A stretch of DNA of 64,000 nucleotides from Aphrocallistes beatrix (GCA_963281255.1 OY725495.1:4954158-5018157), one strand, 5' to 3'. Positions 51,199-64,000 are shown, numbered from the stretch's first letter. The notes: generated by a model not told the origin, from the letters alone. Numbers and translations: made by a program.

Positions 51199-54100
51199 TT
51201 TAATAAGAGTAAATGAGTAGTACAGGAATTGAATGAAAAGAATAGTTACTAAGTGAATAACTTTCTGGCTTATATAGCCTTCGTCAGTTCTGAAGGTGAG
51301 AATGGTTGATAGAAATTTGAAAGGTTGCCGCGAATTGTTAAGTGCTGTTGTTAAGGGAATGTAGATATGACGATGACAAGGAATGGAAGTTTTTGCAAGT
51401 AATTTAAATGGAAACGGTGGACTGTGGAGTGTTTTAAGGAGAGACCTTATGTTGCTAAGGAGCGAAACTGTGGAATTTTGGCGAAATTAATGGAAACGGG
51501 TTGAAAGTTGACCTTTTGGAGAAATTTATGGACGATGGGGAGTTAATTTAGGCATTTTATAGCGGAACGATGGGAACGGAGACGGAACGGTGCTTTTGAG
51601 GTTGCAACTGTTGGAAAGGGGAGCGGAATGGAGACTTTTTGGAACGAAACTGTTGGAATGGGAGCGGAGTCGGTGCTTTTGATTGGAGATCGTGGAAACG
51701 GGAGCGGAGTAGGTGCTTTTGAGTTGGAAATGTAGGAACGGGAGGCGAATCGAAGCCTTTTGATAGGGAACGGTTGAAAGGCGAGTAAGTTGGGCATTTT
51801 ATGGCGAGTTGAAGGGGTCCGGTGCCGAGTTGTAGGCTTTTTCGGTTGTTAGGTTGTGGTTGCGGAAGGGCGTAAGCAGGGCTTTTTGGAGTGGAGCGAG
51901 TGGAACGGAAGAGGACTGTGGAGGCTTTTAGGATTGGTAGATGTGGTTGGGGTGGGCGGTTGTTAGGCATTTTTGGGTTGGAATGTTGGTATGGCGAAGG
52001 GGAGACGGAGGCTTTTTGGGACGAGGCAGTAAGCCTCGAAAAAAGGGAACGATTGGTGTTTTTGCGGCGAAGTTGATATAGTAACAAGTAGGTTGGTAGG
52101 TATTTTAATAAGAGTAAATGAGTAGTACAGGAATTGAATGAAAAGAATAGTTACTAAGTGAATAACTTTCTGGCTTATATAGCCTTCGTCAGTTCTGAAG
52201 GTGAGAATGGTTGATAGAAATTTGAAAGGTTGCCGCGAATTGTTAAGTGCTGTTGTTAAGGGAATGTAGATATGACGATGACAAGGAATGGAAGTTTTTG
52301 CAAGTAATTTAAATGGAAACGGTGGACTGTGGAGTGTTTTAAGGAGAGACCTTATGTTGCTAAGGAGCGAAACTGTGGAATTTTGGCGAAATTAATGGAA
52401 ACGGGTTGAAAGTTGACCTTTTGGAGAAATTTATGGACGATGGGGAGTTAATTTAGGCATTTTATAGCGGAACGATGGGAACGGAGACGGAACGGTGCTT
52501 TTGAGGTTGCAACTGTTGGAAAGGGGAGCGGAATGGAGACTTTTTGGAACGAAACTGTTGGAATGGGAGCGGAGTCGGTGCTTTTGATTGGAGATCGTGG
52601 AAACGGGAGCGGAGTAGGTGCTTTTGAGTTGGAAATGTAGGAACGGGAGGCGAATCGAAGCCTTTTGATAGGGAACGGTTGAAAGGCGAGTAAGTTGGGC
52701 ATTTTATGGCGAGTTGAAGGGGTCCGGTGCCGAGTTGTAGGCTTTTTCGGTTGTTAGGTTGTGGTTGCGGAAGGGCGTAAGCAGGGCTTTTTGGAGTGGA
52801 GCGAGTGGAACGGAAGAGGACTGTGGAGGCTTTTAGGATTGGTAGATGTGGTTGGGGTGGGCGGTTGTTAGGCATTTTTGGGTTGGAATGTTGGTATGGC
52901 GAAGGGGAGACGGAGGCTTTTTGGGACGAGGCAGTAAGCCTCGAAAAAAGGGAACGATTGGTGTTTTTGCGGCGAAGTTGATATAGTAACAAGTAGGTTG
53001 GTAGGTATTTTAATAAGAGTAAATGAGTAGTACAGGAATTGAATGAAAAGAATAGTTACTAAGTGAATAACTTTCTGGCTTATATAGCCTTCGTCAGTTC
53101 TGAAGGTGAGAATGGTTGATAGAAATTTGAAAGGTTGCCGCGAATTGTTAAGTGCTGTTGTTAAGGGAATGTAGATATGACGATGACAAGGAATGGAAGT
53201 TTTTGCAAGTAATTTAAATGGAAACGGTGGACTGTGGAGTGTTTTAAGGAGAGACCTTATGTTGCTAAGGAGCGAAACTGTGGAATTTTGGCGAAATTAA
53301 TGGAAACGGGTTGAAAGTTGACCTTTTGGAGAAATTTATGGACGATGGGGAGTTAATTTAGGCATTTTATAGCGGAACGATGGGAACGGAGACGGAACGG
53401 TGCTTTTGAGGTTGCAACTGTTGGAAAGGGGAGCGGAATGGAGACTTTTTGGAACGAAACTGTTGGAATGGGAGCGGAGTCGGTGCTTTTGATTGGAGAT
53501 CGTGGAAACGGGAGCGGAGTAGGTGCTTTTGAGTTGGAAATGTAGGAACGGGAGGCGAATCGAAGCCTTTTGATAGGGAACGGTTGAAAGGCGAGTAAGT
53601 TGGGCATTTTATGGCGAGTTGAAGGGGTCCGGTGCCGAGTTGTAGGCTTTTTCGGTTGTTAGGTTGTGGTTGCGGAAGGGCGTAAGCAGGGCTTTTTGGA
53701 GTGGAGCGAGTGGAACGGAAGAGGACTGTGGAGGCTTTTAGGATTGGTAGATGTGGTTGGGGTGGGCGGTTGTTAGGCATTTTTGGGTTGGAATGTTGGT
53801 ATGGCGAAGGGGAGACGGAGGCTTTTTGGGACGAGGCAGTAAGCCTCGAAAAAAGGGAACGATTGGTGTTTTTGCGGCGAAGTTGATATAGTAACAAGTA
53901 GGTTGGTAGGTATTTTAATAAGAGTAAATGAGTAGTACAGGAATTGAATGAAAAGAATAGTTACTAAGTGAATAACTTTCTGGCTTATATAGCCTTCGTC
54001 AGTTCTGAAGGTGAGAATGGTTGATAGAAATTTGAAAGGTTGCCGCGAATTGTTAAGTGCTGTTGTTAAGGGAATGTAGATATGACGATGACAAGGAATG

Positions 54101-57100
54101 GAAGTTTTTGCAAGTAATTTAAATGGAAACGGTGGACTGTGGAGTGTTTTAAGGAGAGACCTTATGTTGCTAAGGAGCGAAACTGTGGAATTTTGGCGAA
54201 ATTAATGGAAACGGGTTGAAAGTTGACCTTTTGGAGAAATTTATGGACGATGGGGAGTTAATTTAGGCATTTTATAGCGGAACGATGGGAACGGAGACGG
54301 AACGGTGCTTTTGAGGTTGCAACTGTTGGAAAGGGGAGCGGAATGGAGACTTTTTGGAACGAAACTGTTGGAATGGGAGCGGAGTCGGTGCTTTTGATTG
54401 GAGATCGTGGAAACGGGAGCGGAGTAGGTGCTTTTGAGTTGGAAATGTAGGAACGGGAGGCGAATCGAAGCCTTTTGATAGGGAACGGTTGAAAGGCGAG
54501 TAAGTTGGGCATTTTATGGCGAGTTGAAGGGGTCCGGTGCCGAGTTGTAGGCTTTTTCGGTTGTTAGGTTGTGGTTGCGGAAGGGCGTAAGCAGGGCTTT
54601 TTGGAGTGGAGCGAGTGGAACGGAAGAGGACTGTGGAGGCTTTTAGGATTGGTAGATGTGGTTGGGGTGGGCGGTTGTTAGGCATTTTTGGGTTGGAATG
54701 TTGGTATGGCGAAGGGGAGACGGAGGCTTTTTGGGACGAGGCAGTAAGCCTCGAAAAAAGGGAACGATTGGTGTTTTTGCGGCGAAGTTGATATAGTAAC
54801 AAGTAGGTTGGTAGGTATTTTAATAAGAGTAAATGAGTAGTACAGGAATTGAATGAAAAGAATAGTTACTAAGTGAATAACTTTCTGGCTTATATAGCCT
54901 TCGTCAGTTCTGAAGGTGAGAATGGTTGATAGAAATTTGAAAGGTTGCCGCGAATTGTTAAGTGCTGTTGTTAAGGGAATGTAGATATGACGATGACAAG
55001 GAATGGAAGTTTTTGCAAGTAATTTAAATGGAAACGGTGGACTGTGGAGTGTTTTAAGGAGAGACCTTATGTTGCTAAGGAGCGAAACTGTGGAATTTTG
55101 GCGAAATTAATGGAAACGGGTTGAAAGTTGACCTTTTGGAGAAATTTATGGACGATGGGGAGTTAATTTAGGCATTTTATAGCGGAACGATGGGAACGGA
55201 GACGGAACGGTGCTTTTGAGGTTGCAACTGTTGGAAAGGGGAGCGGAATGGAGACTTTTTGGAACGAAACTGTTGGAATGGGAGCGGAGTCGGTGCTTTT
55301 GATTGGAGATCGTGGAAACGGGAGCGGAGTAGGTGCTTTTGAGTTGGAAATGTAGGAACGGGAGGCGAATCGAAGCCTTTTGATAGGGAACGGTTGAAAG
55401 GCGAGTAAGTTGGGCATTTTATGGCGAGTTGAAGGGGTCCGGTGCCGAGTTGTAGGCTTTTTCGGTTGTTAGGTTGTGGTTGCGGAAGGGCGTAAGCAGG
55501 GCTTTTTGGAGTGGAGCGAGTGGAACGGAAGAGGACTGTGGAGGCTTTTAGGATTGGTAGATGTGGTTGGGGTGGGCGGTTGTTAGGCATTTTTGGGTTG
55601 GAATGTTGGTATGGCGAAGGGGAGACGGAGGCTTTTTGGGACGAGGCAGTAAGCCTCGAAAAAAGGGAACGATTGGTGTTTTTGCGGCGAAGTTGATATA
55701 GTAACAAGTAGGTTGGTAGGTATTTTAATAAGAGTAAATGAGTAGTACAGGAATTGAATGAAAAGAATAGTTACTAAGTGAATAACTTTCTGGCTTATAT
55801 AGCCTTCGTCAGTTCTGAAGGTGAGAATGGTTGATAGAAATTTGAAAGGTTGCCGCGAATTGTTAAGTGCTGTTGTTAAGGGAATGTAGATATGACGATG
55901 ACAAGGAATGGAAGTTTTTGCAAGTAATTTAAATGGAAACGGTGGACTGTGGAGTGTTTTAAGGAGAGACCTTATGTTGCTAAGGAGCGAAACTGTGGAA
56001 TTTTGGCGAAATTAATGGAAACGGGTTGAAAGTTGACCTTTTGGAGAAATTTATGGACGATGGGGAGTTAATTTAGGCATTTTATAGCGGAACGATGGGA
56101 ACGGAGACGGAACGGTGCTTTTGAGGTTGCAACTGTTGGAAAGGGGAGCGGAATGGAGACTTTTTGGAACGAAACTGTTGGAATGGGAGCGGAGTCGGTG
56201 CTTTTGATTGGAGATCGTGGAAACGGGAGCGGAGTAGGTGCTTTTGAGTTGGAAATGTAGGAACGGGAGGCGAATCGAAGCCTTTTGATAGGGAACGGTT
56301 GAAAGGCGAGTAAGTTGGGCATTTTATGGCGAGTTGAAGGGGTCCGGTGCCGAGTTGTAGGCTTTTTCGGTTGTTAGGTTGTGGTTGCGGAAGGGCGTAA
56401 GCAGGGCTTTTTGGAGTGGAGCGAGTGGAACGGAAGAGGACTGTGGAGGCTTTTAGGATTGGTAGATGTGGTTGGGGTGGGCGGTTGTTAGGCATTTTTG
56501 GGTTGGAATGTTGGTATGGCGAAGGGGAGACGGAGGCTTTTTGGGACGAGGCAGTAAGCCTCGAAAAAAGGGAACGATTGGTGTTTTTGCGGCGAAGTTG
56601 ATATAGTAACAAGTAGGTTGGTAGGTATTTTAATAAGAGTAAATGAGTAGTACAGGAATTGAATGAAAAGAATAGTTACTAAGTGAATAACTTTCTGGCT
56701 TATATAGCCTTCGTCAGTTCTGAAGGTGAGAATGGTTGATAGAAATTTGAAAGGTTGCCGCGAATTGTTAAGTGCTGTTGTTAAGGGAATGTAGATATGA
56801 CGATGACAAGGAATGGAAGTTTTTGCAAGTAATTTAAATGGAAACGGTGGACTGTGGAGTGTTTTAAGGAGAGACCTTATGTTGCTAAGGAGCGAAACTG
56901 TGGAATTTTGGCGAAATTAATGGAAACGGGTTGAAAGTTGACCTTTTGGAGAAATTTATGGACGATGGGGAGTTAATTTAGGCATTTTATAGCGGAACGA
57001 TGGGAACGGAGACGGAACGGTGCTTTTGAGGTTGCAACTGTTGGAAAGGGGAGCGGAATGGAGACTTTTTGGAACGAAACTGTTGGAATGGGAGCGGAGT

Positions 57101-60100
57101 CGGTGCTTTTGATTGGAGATCGTGGAAACGGGAGCGGAGTAGGTGCTTTTGAGTTGGAAATGTAGGAACGGGAGGCGAATCGAAGCCTTTTGATAGGGAA
57201 CGGTTGAAAGGCGAGTAAGTTGGGCATTTTATGGCGAGTTGAAGGGGTCCGGTGCCGAGTTGTAGGCTTTTTCGGTTGTTAGGTTGTGGTTGCGGAAGGG
57301 CGTAAGCAGGGCTTTTTGGAGTGGAGCGAGTGGAACGGAAGAGGACTGTGGAGGCTTTTAGGATTGGTAGATGTGGTTGGGGTGGGCGGTTGTTAGGCAT
57401 TTTTGGGTTGGAATGTTGGTATGGCGAAGGGGAGACGGAGGCTTTTTGGGACGAGGCAGTAAGCCTCGAAAAAAGGGAACGATTGGTGTTTTTGCGGCGA
57501 AGTTGATATAGTAACAAGTAGGTTGGTAGGTATTTTAATAAGAGTAAATGAGTAGTACAGGAATTGAATGAAAAGAATAGTTACTAAGTGAATAACTTTC
57601 TGGCTTATATAGCCTTCGTCAGTTCTGAAGGTGAGAATGGTTGATAGAAATTTGAAAGGTTGCCGCGAATTGTTAAGTGCTGTTGTTAAGGGAATGTAGA
57701 TATGACGATGACAAGGAATGGAAGTTTTTGCAAGTAATTTAAATGGAAACGGTGGACTGTGGAGTGTTTTAAGGAGAGACCTTATGTTGCTAAGGAGCGA
57801 AACTGTGGAATTTTGGCGAAATTAATGGAAACGGGTTGAAAGTTGACCTTTTGGAGAAATTTATGGACGATGGGGAGTTAATTTAGGCATTTTATAGCGG
57901 AACGATGGGAACGGAGACGGAACGGTGCTTTTGAGGTTGCAACTGTTGGAAAGGGGAGCGGAATGGAGACTTTTTGGAACGAAACTGTTGGAATGGGAGC
58001 GGAGTCGGTGCTTTTGATTGGAGATCGTGGAAACGGGAGCGGAGTAGGTGCTTTTGAGTTGGAAATGTAGGAACGGGAGGCGAATCGAAGCCTTTTGATA
58101 GGGAACGGTTGAAAGGCGAGTAAGTTGGGCATTTTATGGCGAGTTGAAGGGGTCCGGTGCCGAGTTGTAGGCTTTTTCGGTTGTTAGGTTGTGGTTGCGG
58201 AAGGGCGTAAGCAGGGCTTTTTGGAGTGGAGCGAGTGGAACGGAAGAGGACTGTGGAGGCTTTTAGGATTGGTAGATGTGGTTGGGGTGGGCGGTTGTTA
58301 GGCATTTTTGGGTTGGAATGTTGGTATGGCGAAGGGGAGACGGAGGCTTTTTGGGACGAGGCAGTAAGCCTCGAAAAAAGGGAACGATTGGTGTTTTTGC
58401 GGCGAAGTTGATATAGTAACAAGTAGGTTGGTAGGTATTTTAATAAGAGTAAATGAGTAGTACAGGAATTGAATGAAAAGAATAGTTACTAAGTGAATAA
58501 CTTTCTGGCTTATATAGCCTTCGTCAGTTCTGAAGGTGAGAATGGTTGATAGAAATTTGAAAGGTTGCCGCGAATTGTTAAGTGCTGTTGTTAAGGGAAT
58601 GTAGATATGACGATGACAAGGAATGGAAGTTTTTGCAAGTAATTTAAATGGAAACGGTGGACTGTGGAGTGTTTTAAGGAGAGACCTTATGTTGCTAAGG
58701 AGCGAAACTGTGGAATTTTGGCGAAATTAATGGAAACGGGTTGAAAGTTGACCTTTTGGAGAAATTTATGGACGATGGGGAGTTAATTTAGGCATTTTAT
58801 AGCGGAACGATGGGAACGGAGACGGAACGGTGCTTTTGAGGTTGCAACTGTTGGAAAGGGGAGCGGAATGGAGACTTTTTGGAACGAAACTGTTGGAATG
58901 GGAGCGGAGTCGGTGCTTTTGATTGGAGATCGTGGAAACGGGAGCGGAGTAGGTGCTTTTGAGTTGGAAATGTAGGAACGGGAGGCGAATCGAAGCCTTT
59001 TGATAGGGAACGGTTGAAAGGCGAGTAAGTTGGGCATTTTATGGCGAGTTGAAGGGGTCCGGTGCCGAGTTGTAGGCTTTTTCGGTTGTTAGGTTGTGGT
59101 TGCGGAAGGGCGTAAGCAGGGCTTTTTGGAGTGGAGCGAGTGGAACGGAAGAGGACTGTGGAGGCTTTTAGGATTGGTAGATGTGGTTGGGGTGGGCGGT
59201 TGTTAGGCATTTTTGGGTTGGAATGTTGGTATGGCGAAGGGGAGACGGAGGCTTTTTGGGACGAGGCAGTAAGCCTCGAAAAAAGGGAACGATTGGTGTT
59301 TTTGCGGCGAAGTTGATATAGTAACAAGTAGGTTGGTAGGTATTTTAATAAGAGTAAATGAGTAGTACAGGAATTGAATGAAAAGAATAGTTACTAAGTG
59401 AATAACTTTCTGGCTTATATAGCCTTCGTCAGTTCTGAAGGTGAGAATGGTTGATAGAAATTTGAAAGGTTGCCGCGAATTGTTAAGTGCTGTTGTTAAG
59501 GGAATGTAGATATGACGATGACAAGGAATGGAAGTTTTTGCAAGTAATTTAAATGGAAACGGTGGACTGTGGAGTGTTTTAAGGAGAGACCTTATGTTGC
59601 TAAGGAGCGAAACTGTGGAATTTTGGCGAAATTAATGGAAACGGGTTGAAAGTTGACCTTTTGGAGAAATTTATGGACGATGGGGAGTTAATTTAGGCAT
59701 TTTATAGCGGAACGATGGGAACGGAGACGGAACGGTGCTTTTGAGGTTGCAACTGTTGGAAAGGGGAGCGGAATGGAGACTTTTTGGAACGAAACTGTTG
59801 GAATGGGAGCGGAGTCGGTGCTTTTGATTGGAGATCGTGGAAACGGGAGCGGAGTAGGTGCTTTTGAGTTGGAAATGTAGGAACGGGAGGCGAATCGAAG
59901 CCTTTTGATAGGGAACGGTTGAAAGGCGAGTAAGTTGGGCATTTTATGGCGAGTTGAAGGGGTCCGGTGCCGAGTTGTAGGCTTTTTCGGTTGTTAGGTT
60001 GTGGTTGCGGAAGGGCGTAAGCAGGGCTTTTTGGAGTGGAGCGAGTGGAACGGAAGAGGACTGTGGAGGCTTTTAGGATTGGTAGATGTGGTTGGGGTGG

Positions 60101-63100
60101 GCGGTTGTTAGGCATTTTTGGGTTGGAATGTTGGTATGGCGAAGGGGAGACGGAGGCTTTTTGGGACGAGGCAGTAAGCCTCGAAAAAAGGGAACGATTG
60201 GTGTTTTTGCGGCGAAGTTGATATAGTAACAAGTAGGTTGGTAGGTATTTTAATAAGAGTAAATGAGTAGTACAGGAATTGAATGAAAAGAATAGTTACT
60301 AAGTGAATAACTTTCTGGCTTATATAGCCTTCGTCAGTTCTGAAGGTGAGAATGGTTGATAGAAATTTGAAAGGTTGCCGCGAATTGTTAAGTGCTGTTG
60401 TTAAGGGAATGTAGATATGACGATGACAAGGAATGGAAGTTTTTGCAAGTAATTTAAATGGAAACGGTGGACTGTGGAGTGTTTTAAGGAGAGACCTTAT
60501 GTTGCTAAGGAGCGAAACTGTGGAATTTTGGCGAAATTAATGGAAACGGGTTGAAAGTTGACCTTTTGGAGAAATTTATGGACGATGGGGAGTTAATTTA
60601 GGCATTTTATAGCGGAACGATGGGAACGGAGACGGAACGGTGCTTTTGAGGTTGCAACTGTTGGAAAGGGGAGCGGAATGGAGACTTTTTGGAACGAAAC
60701 TGTTGGAATGGGAGCGGAGTCGGTGCTTTTGATTGGAGATCGTGGAAACGGGAGCGGAGTAGGTGCTTTTGAGTTGGAAATGTAGGAACGGGAGGCGAAT
60801 CGAAGCCTTTTGATAGGGAACGGTTGAAAGGCGAGTAAGTTGGGCATTTTATGGCGAGTTGAAGGGGTCCGGTGCCGAGTTGTAGGCTTTTTCGGTTGTT
60901 AGGTTGTGGTTGCGGAAGGGCGTAAGCAGGGCTTTTTGGAGTGGAGCGAGTGGAACGGAAGAGGACTGTGGAGGCTTTTAGGATTGGTAGATGTGGTTGG
61001 GGTGGGCGGTTGTTAGGCATTTTTGGGTTGGAATGTTGGTATGGCGAAGGGGAGACGGAGGCTTTTTGGGACGAGGCAGTAAGCCTCGAAAAAAGGGAAC
61101 GATTGGTGTTTTTGCGGCGAAGTTGATATAGTAACAAGTAGGTTGGTAGGTATTTTAATAAGAGTAAATGAGTAGTACAGGAATTGAATGAAAAGAATAG
61201 TTACTAAGTGAATAACTTTCTGGCTTATATAGCCTTCGTCAGTTCTGAAGGTGAGAATGGTTGATAGAAATTTGAAAGGTTGCCGCGAATTGTTAAGTGC
61301 TGTTGTTAAGGGAATGTAGATATGACGATGACAAGGAATGGAAGTTTTTGCAAGTAATTTAAATGGAAACGGTGGACTGTGGAGTGTTTTAAGGAGAGAC
61401 CTTATGTTGCTAAGGAGCGAAACTGTGGAATTTTGGCGAAATTAATGGAAACGGGTTGAAAGTTGACCTTTTGGAGAAATTTATGGACGATGGGGAGTTA
61501 ATTTAGGCATTTTATAGCGGAACGATGGGAACGGAGACGGAACGGTGCTTTTGAGGTTGCAACTGTTGGAAAGGGGAGCGGAATGGAGACTTTTTGGAAC
61601 GAAACTGTTGGAATGGGAGCGGAGTCGGTGCTTTTGATTGGAGATCGTGGAAACGGGAGCGGAGTAGGTGCTTTTGAGTTGGAAATGTAGGAACGGGAGG
61701 CGAATCGAAGCCTTTTGATAGGGAACGGTTGAAAGGCGAGTAAGTTGGGCATTTTATGGCGAGTTGAAGGGGTCCGGTGCCGAGTTGTAGGCTTTTTCGG
61801 TTGTTAGGTTGTGGTTGCGGAAGGGCGTAAGCAGGGCTTTTTGGAGTGGAGCGAGTGGAACGGAAGAGGACTGTGGAGGCTTTTAGGATTGGTAGATGTG
61901 GTTGGGGTGGGCGGTTGTTAGGCATTTTTGGGTTGGAATGTTGGTATGGCGAAGGGGAGACGGAGGCTTTTTGGGACGAGGCAGTAAGCCTCGAAAAAAG
62001 GGAACGATTGGTGTTTTTGCGGCGAAGTTGATATAGTAACAAGTAGGTTGGTAGGTATTTTAATAAGAGTAAATGAGTAGTACAGGAATTGAATGAAAAG
62101 AATAGTTACTAAGTGAATAACTTTCTGGCTTATATAGCCTTCGTCAGTTCTGAAGGTGAGAATGGTTGATAGAAATTTGAAAGGTTGCCGCGAATTGTTA
62201 AGTGCTGTTGTTAAGGGAATGTAGATATGACGATGACAAGGAATGGAAGTTTTTGCAAGTAATTTAAATGGAAACGGTGGACTGTGGAGTGTTTTAAGGA
62301 GAGACCTTATGTTGCTAAGGAGCGAAACTGTGGAATTTTGGCGAAATTAATGGAAACGGGTTGAAAGTTGACCTTTTGGAGAAATTTATGGACGATGGGG
62401 AGTTAATTTAGGCATTTTATAGCGGAACGATGGGAACGGAGACGGAACGGTGCTTTTGAGGTTGCAACTGTTGGAAAGGGGAGCGGAATGGAGACTTTTT
62501 GGAACGAAACTGTTGGAATGGGAGCGGAGTCGGTGCTTTTGATTGGAGATCGTGGAAACGGGAGCGGAGTAGGTGCTTTTGAGTTGGAAATGTAGGAACG
62601 GGAGGCGAATCGAAGCCTTTTGATAGGGAACGGTTGAAAGGCGAGTAAGTTGGGCATTTTATGGCGAGTTGAAGGGGTCCGGTGCCGAGTTGTAGGCTTT
62701 TTCGGTTGTTAGGTTGTGGTTGCGGAAGGGCGTAAGCAGGGCTTTTTGGAGTGGAGCGAGTGGAACGGAAGAGGACTGTGGAGGCTTTTAGGATTGGTAG
62801 ATGTGGTTGGGGTGGGCGGTTGTTAGGCATTTTTGGGTTGGAATGTTGGTATGGCGAAGGGGAGACGGAGGCTTTTTGGGACGAGGCAGTAAGCCTCGAA
62901 AAAAGGGAACGATTGGTGTTTTTGCGGCGAAGTTGATATAGTAACAAGTAGGTTGGTAGGTATTTTAATAAGAGTAAATGAGTAGTACAGGAATTGAATG
63001 AAAAGAATAGTTACTAAGTGAATAACTTTCTGGCTTATATAGCCTTCGTCAGTTCTGAAGGTGAGAATGGTTGATAGAAATTTGAAAGGTTGCCGCGAAT

Positions 63101-64000
63101 TGTTAAGTGCTGTTGTTAAGGGAATGTAGATATGACGATGACAAGGAATGGAAGTTTTTGCAAGTAATTTAAATGGAAACGGTGGACTGTGGAGTGTTTT
63201 AAGGAGAGACCTTATGTTGCTAAGGAGCGAAACTGTGGAATTTTGGCGAAATTAATGGAAACGGGTTGAAAGTTGACCTTTTGGAGAAATTTATGGACGA
63301 TGGGGAGTTAATTTAGGCATTTTATAGCGGAACGATGGGAACGGAGACGGAACGGTGCTTTTGAGGTTGCAACTGTTGGAAAGGGGAGCGGAATGGAGAC
63401 TTTTTGGAACGAAACTGTTGGAATGGGAGCGGAGTCGGTGCTTTTGATTGGAGATCGTGGAAACGGGAGCGGAGTAGGTGCTTTTGAGTTGGAAATGTAG
63501 GAACGGGAGGCGAATCGAAGCCTTTTGATAGGGAACGGTTGAAAGGCGAGTAAGTTGGGCATTTTATGGCGAGTTGAAGGGGTCCGGTGCCGAGTTGTAG
63601 GCTTTTTCGGTTGTTAGGTTGTGGTTGCGGAAGGGCGTAAGCAGGGCTTTTTGGAGTGGAGCGAGTGGAACGGAAGAGGACTGTGGAGGCTTTTAGGATT
63701 GGTAGATGTGGTTGGGGTGGGCGGTTGTTAGGCATTTTTGGGTTGGAATGTTGGTATGGCGAAGGGGAGACGGAGGCTTTTTGGGACGAGGCAGTAAGCC
63801 TCGAAAAAAGGGAACGATTGGTGTTTTTGCGGCGAAGTTGATATAGTAACAAGTAGGTTGGTAGGTATTTTAATAAGAGTAAATGAGTAGTACAGGAATT
63901 GAATGAAAAGAATAGTTACTAAGTGAATAACTTTCTGGCTTATATAGCCTTCGTCAGTTCTGAAGGTGAGAATGGTTGATAGAAATTTGAAAGGTTGCCG
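51198..64000 (-). repeat. 905-bp hammerhead-bearing satellite array (14+ copies, runs off the window)
   Basis: The monomer starts TTTTAATAAGAGTAAATGAG and repeats at exactly 905-bp steps (51198, 52103, 53008 ...) to the end of the window. I see no differences between copies. The first 100 bp resemble the Penelope terminal repeat (TTTTAATAA...AAATGAG, AGGAATTGA-TGAAAAG, GTTACTAA, CTTTCTG). The last 30 bp (TAGTAACAAGTA...GGTAGG) resemble the leader before ORF1. The middle (about 350-830 of the unit) is made of roughly 40-bp subrepeats around GGAACGGGAGCGGA and TGCTTTTGA. No convincing protein is encoded: the 176-codon minus-strand frame lacks an ATG at its start. Each copy holds one hammerhead. 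Confidence 0.95.
51239..51291 (-). ncRNA. Type I hammerhead ribozyme, repeated in every 905-bp unit
   Basis: Minus strand: stem I AGAA (51291-51288) and TTCT (51242-51239); core CTGACGA (51287-51281); stem II GGCT (51279-51276) with AGCC (51270-51267) and a 5-base loop; GAA (51265-51263); stem III AGTTA (51262-51258) with TAACT (51248-51244) and a 9-base loop; cleavage-site base A at 51243. All invariant core positions fit CTGANGA...GAAA...UH. One A-A mismatch lies at the base of stem II. Copies occur every 905 bases, fifteen within the window, the last at 63909-63961. Cleavage would cut a multimer transcript into 905-nt monomers. Stem III is short, so efficient cleavage may need a dimer, as in other metazoan satellite hammerheads. 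Confidence 0.85.

Noticed and set aside
51557-52087. 176-codon Ser/Pro-rich frame in each 905-bp unit (also an 84-codon frame)
   Set aside because: The frame begins without an ATG and its repeats follow the 40-bp DNA subrepeats. Identity between copies reflects the array itself, not coding constraint.
41772-64000. CRISPR-like array
   Set aside because: Units are contiguous head-to-tail satellites without unique spacers, in a eukaryotic context.

Overview
The window is eukaryotic and looks like a compact invertebrate animal genome. The evidence is split genes with many introns of 45-80 bp, GC-rich coding DNA set in AT-rich spacers, and animal-type genes: a SLAIN-like microtubule protein, PSME4/PA200, lanosterol synthase, three 14-3-3 genes and an espin-like ankyrin protein. 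In almost every gene whose start can be placed, a YTAG splice-acceptor-like sequence lies 1-12 bases before the ATG. This suggests spliced-leader trans-splicing. The species cannot be named from the sequence. Lanosterol synthase argues against insects and nematodes; groups such as sponges, ctenophores or tunicates remain possible.

Positions 1-36,330 are gene-dense. The 3' part of a coiled-coil gene (+) is followed by a SLAIN-like gene (+, 694-12528). One SLAIN intron contains an antisense succinate-semialdehyde dehydrogenase gene, and another contains a same-strand, almost intronless PSME4 gene. Then come a tyrosine aminotransferase (+), glutathione synthetase (-), a large ankyrin-repeat gene (+), cytosolic glycerol-3-phosphate dehydrogenase (+), three tandem 14-3-3 genes (-), a CCDC86/Cgr1-like gene (+), an SH3-domain gene (-), RPS15 (+) and lanosterol synthase (+). 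Most are housekeeping genes with no common pathway. Small non-autonomous DNA transposons with clear terminal inverted repeats and target duplications (hAT-, piggyBac- and pogo-like) sit in introns and spacers.

Positions 36,331-41,771 are gene-poor, with three minisatellites (34, about 27 and 33 bp units) and a diverged tandem duplication. Positions 41,772-45,344 are about 22.5 copies of a 159-bp satellite whose length is exactly 53 codons.

Positions 45,345-50,930 hold a Penelope-like retroelement on the minus strand: a Cys-containing, Pro-rich ORF1, a structured spacer and a reverse-transcriptase ORF, flanked by apparently identical 357-bp terminal repeats. Each terminal repeat carries a type I hammerhead ribozyme. 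Upstream of it lies a fused spacer-plus-terminal-repeat fragment lacking both ORFs.

From 51,198 to the end of the window (and beyond) runs an array of 905-bp repeats. Each repeat also encodes a hammerhead ribozyme in the same orientation and shares the Penelope element's terminal and leader sequence. The array therefore looks like a retrozyme-like, non-autonomous, self-cleaving derivative of the neighbouring Penelope family. This is the most interesting system in the window.
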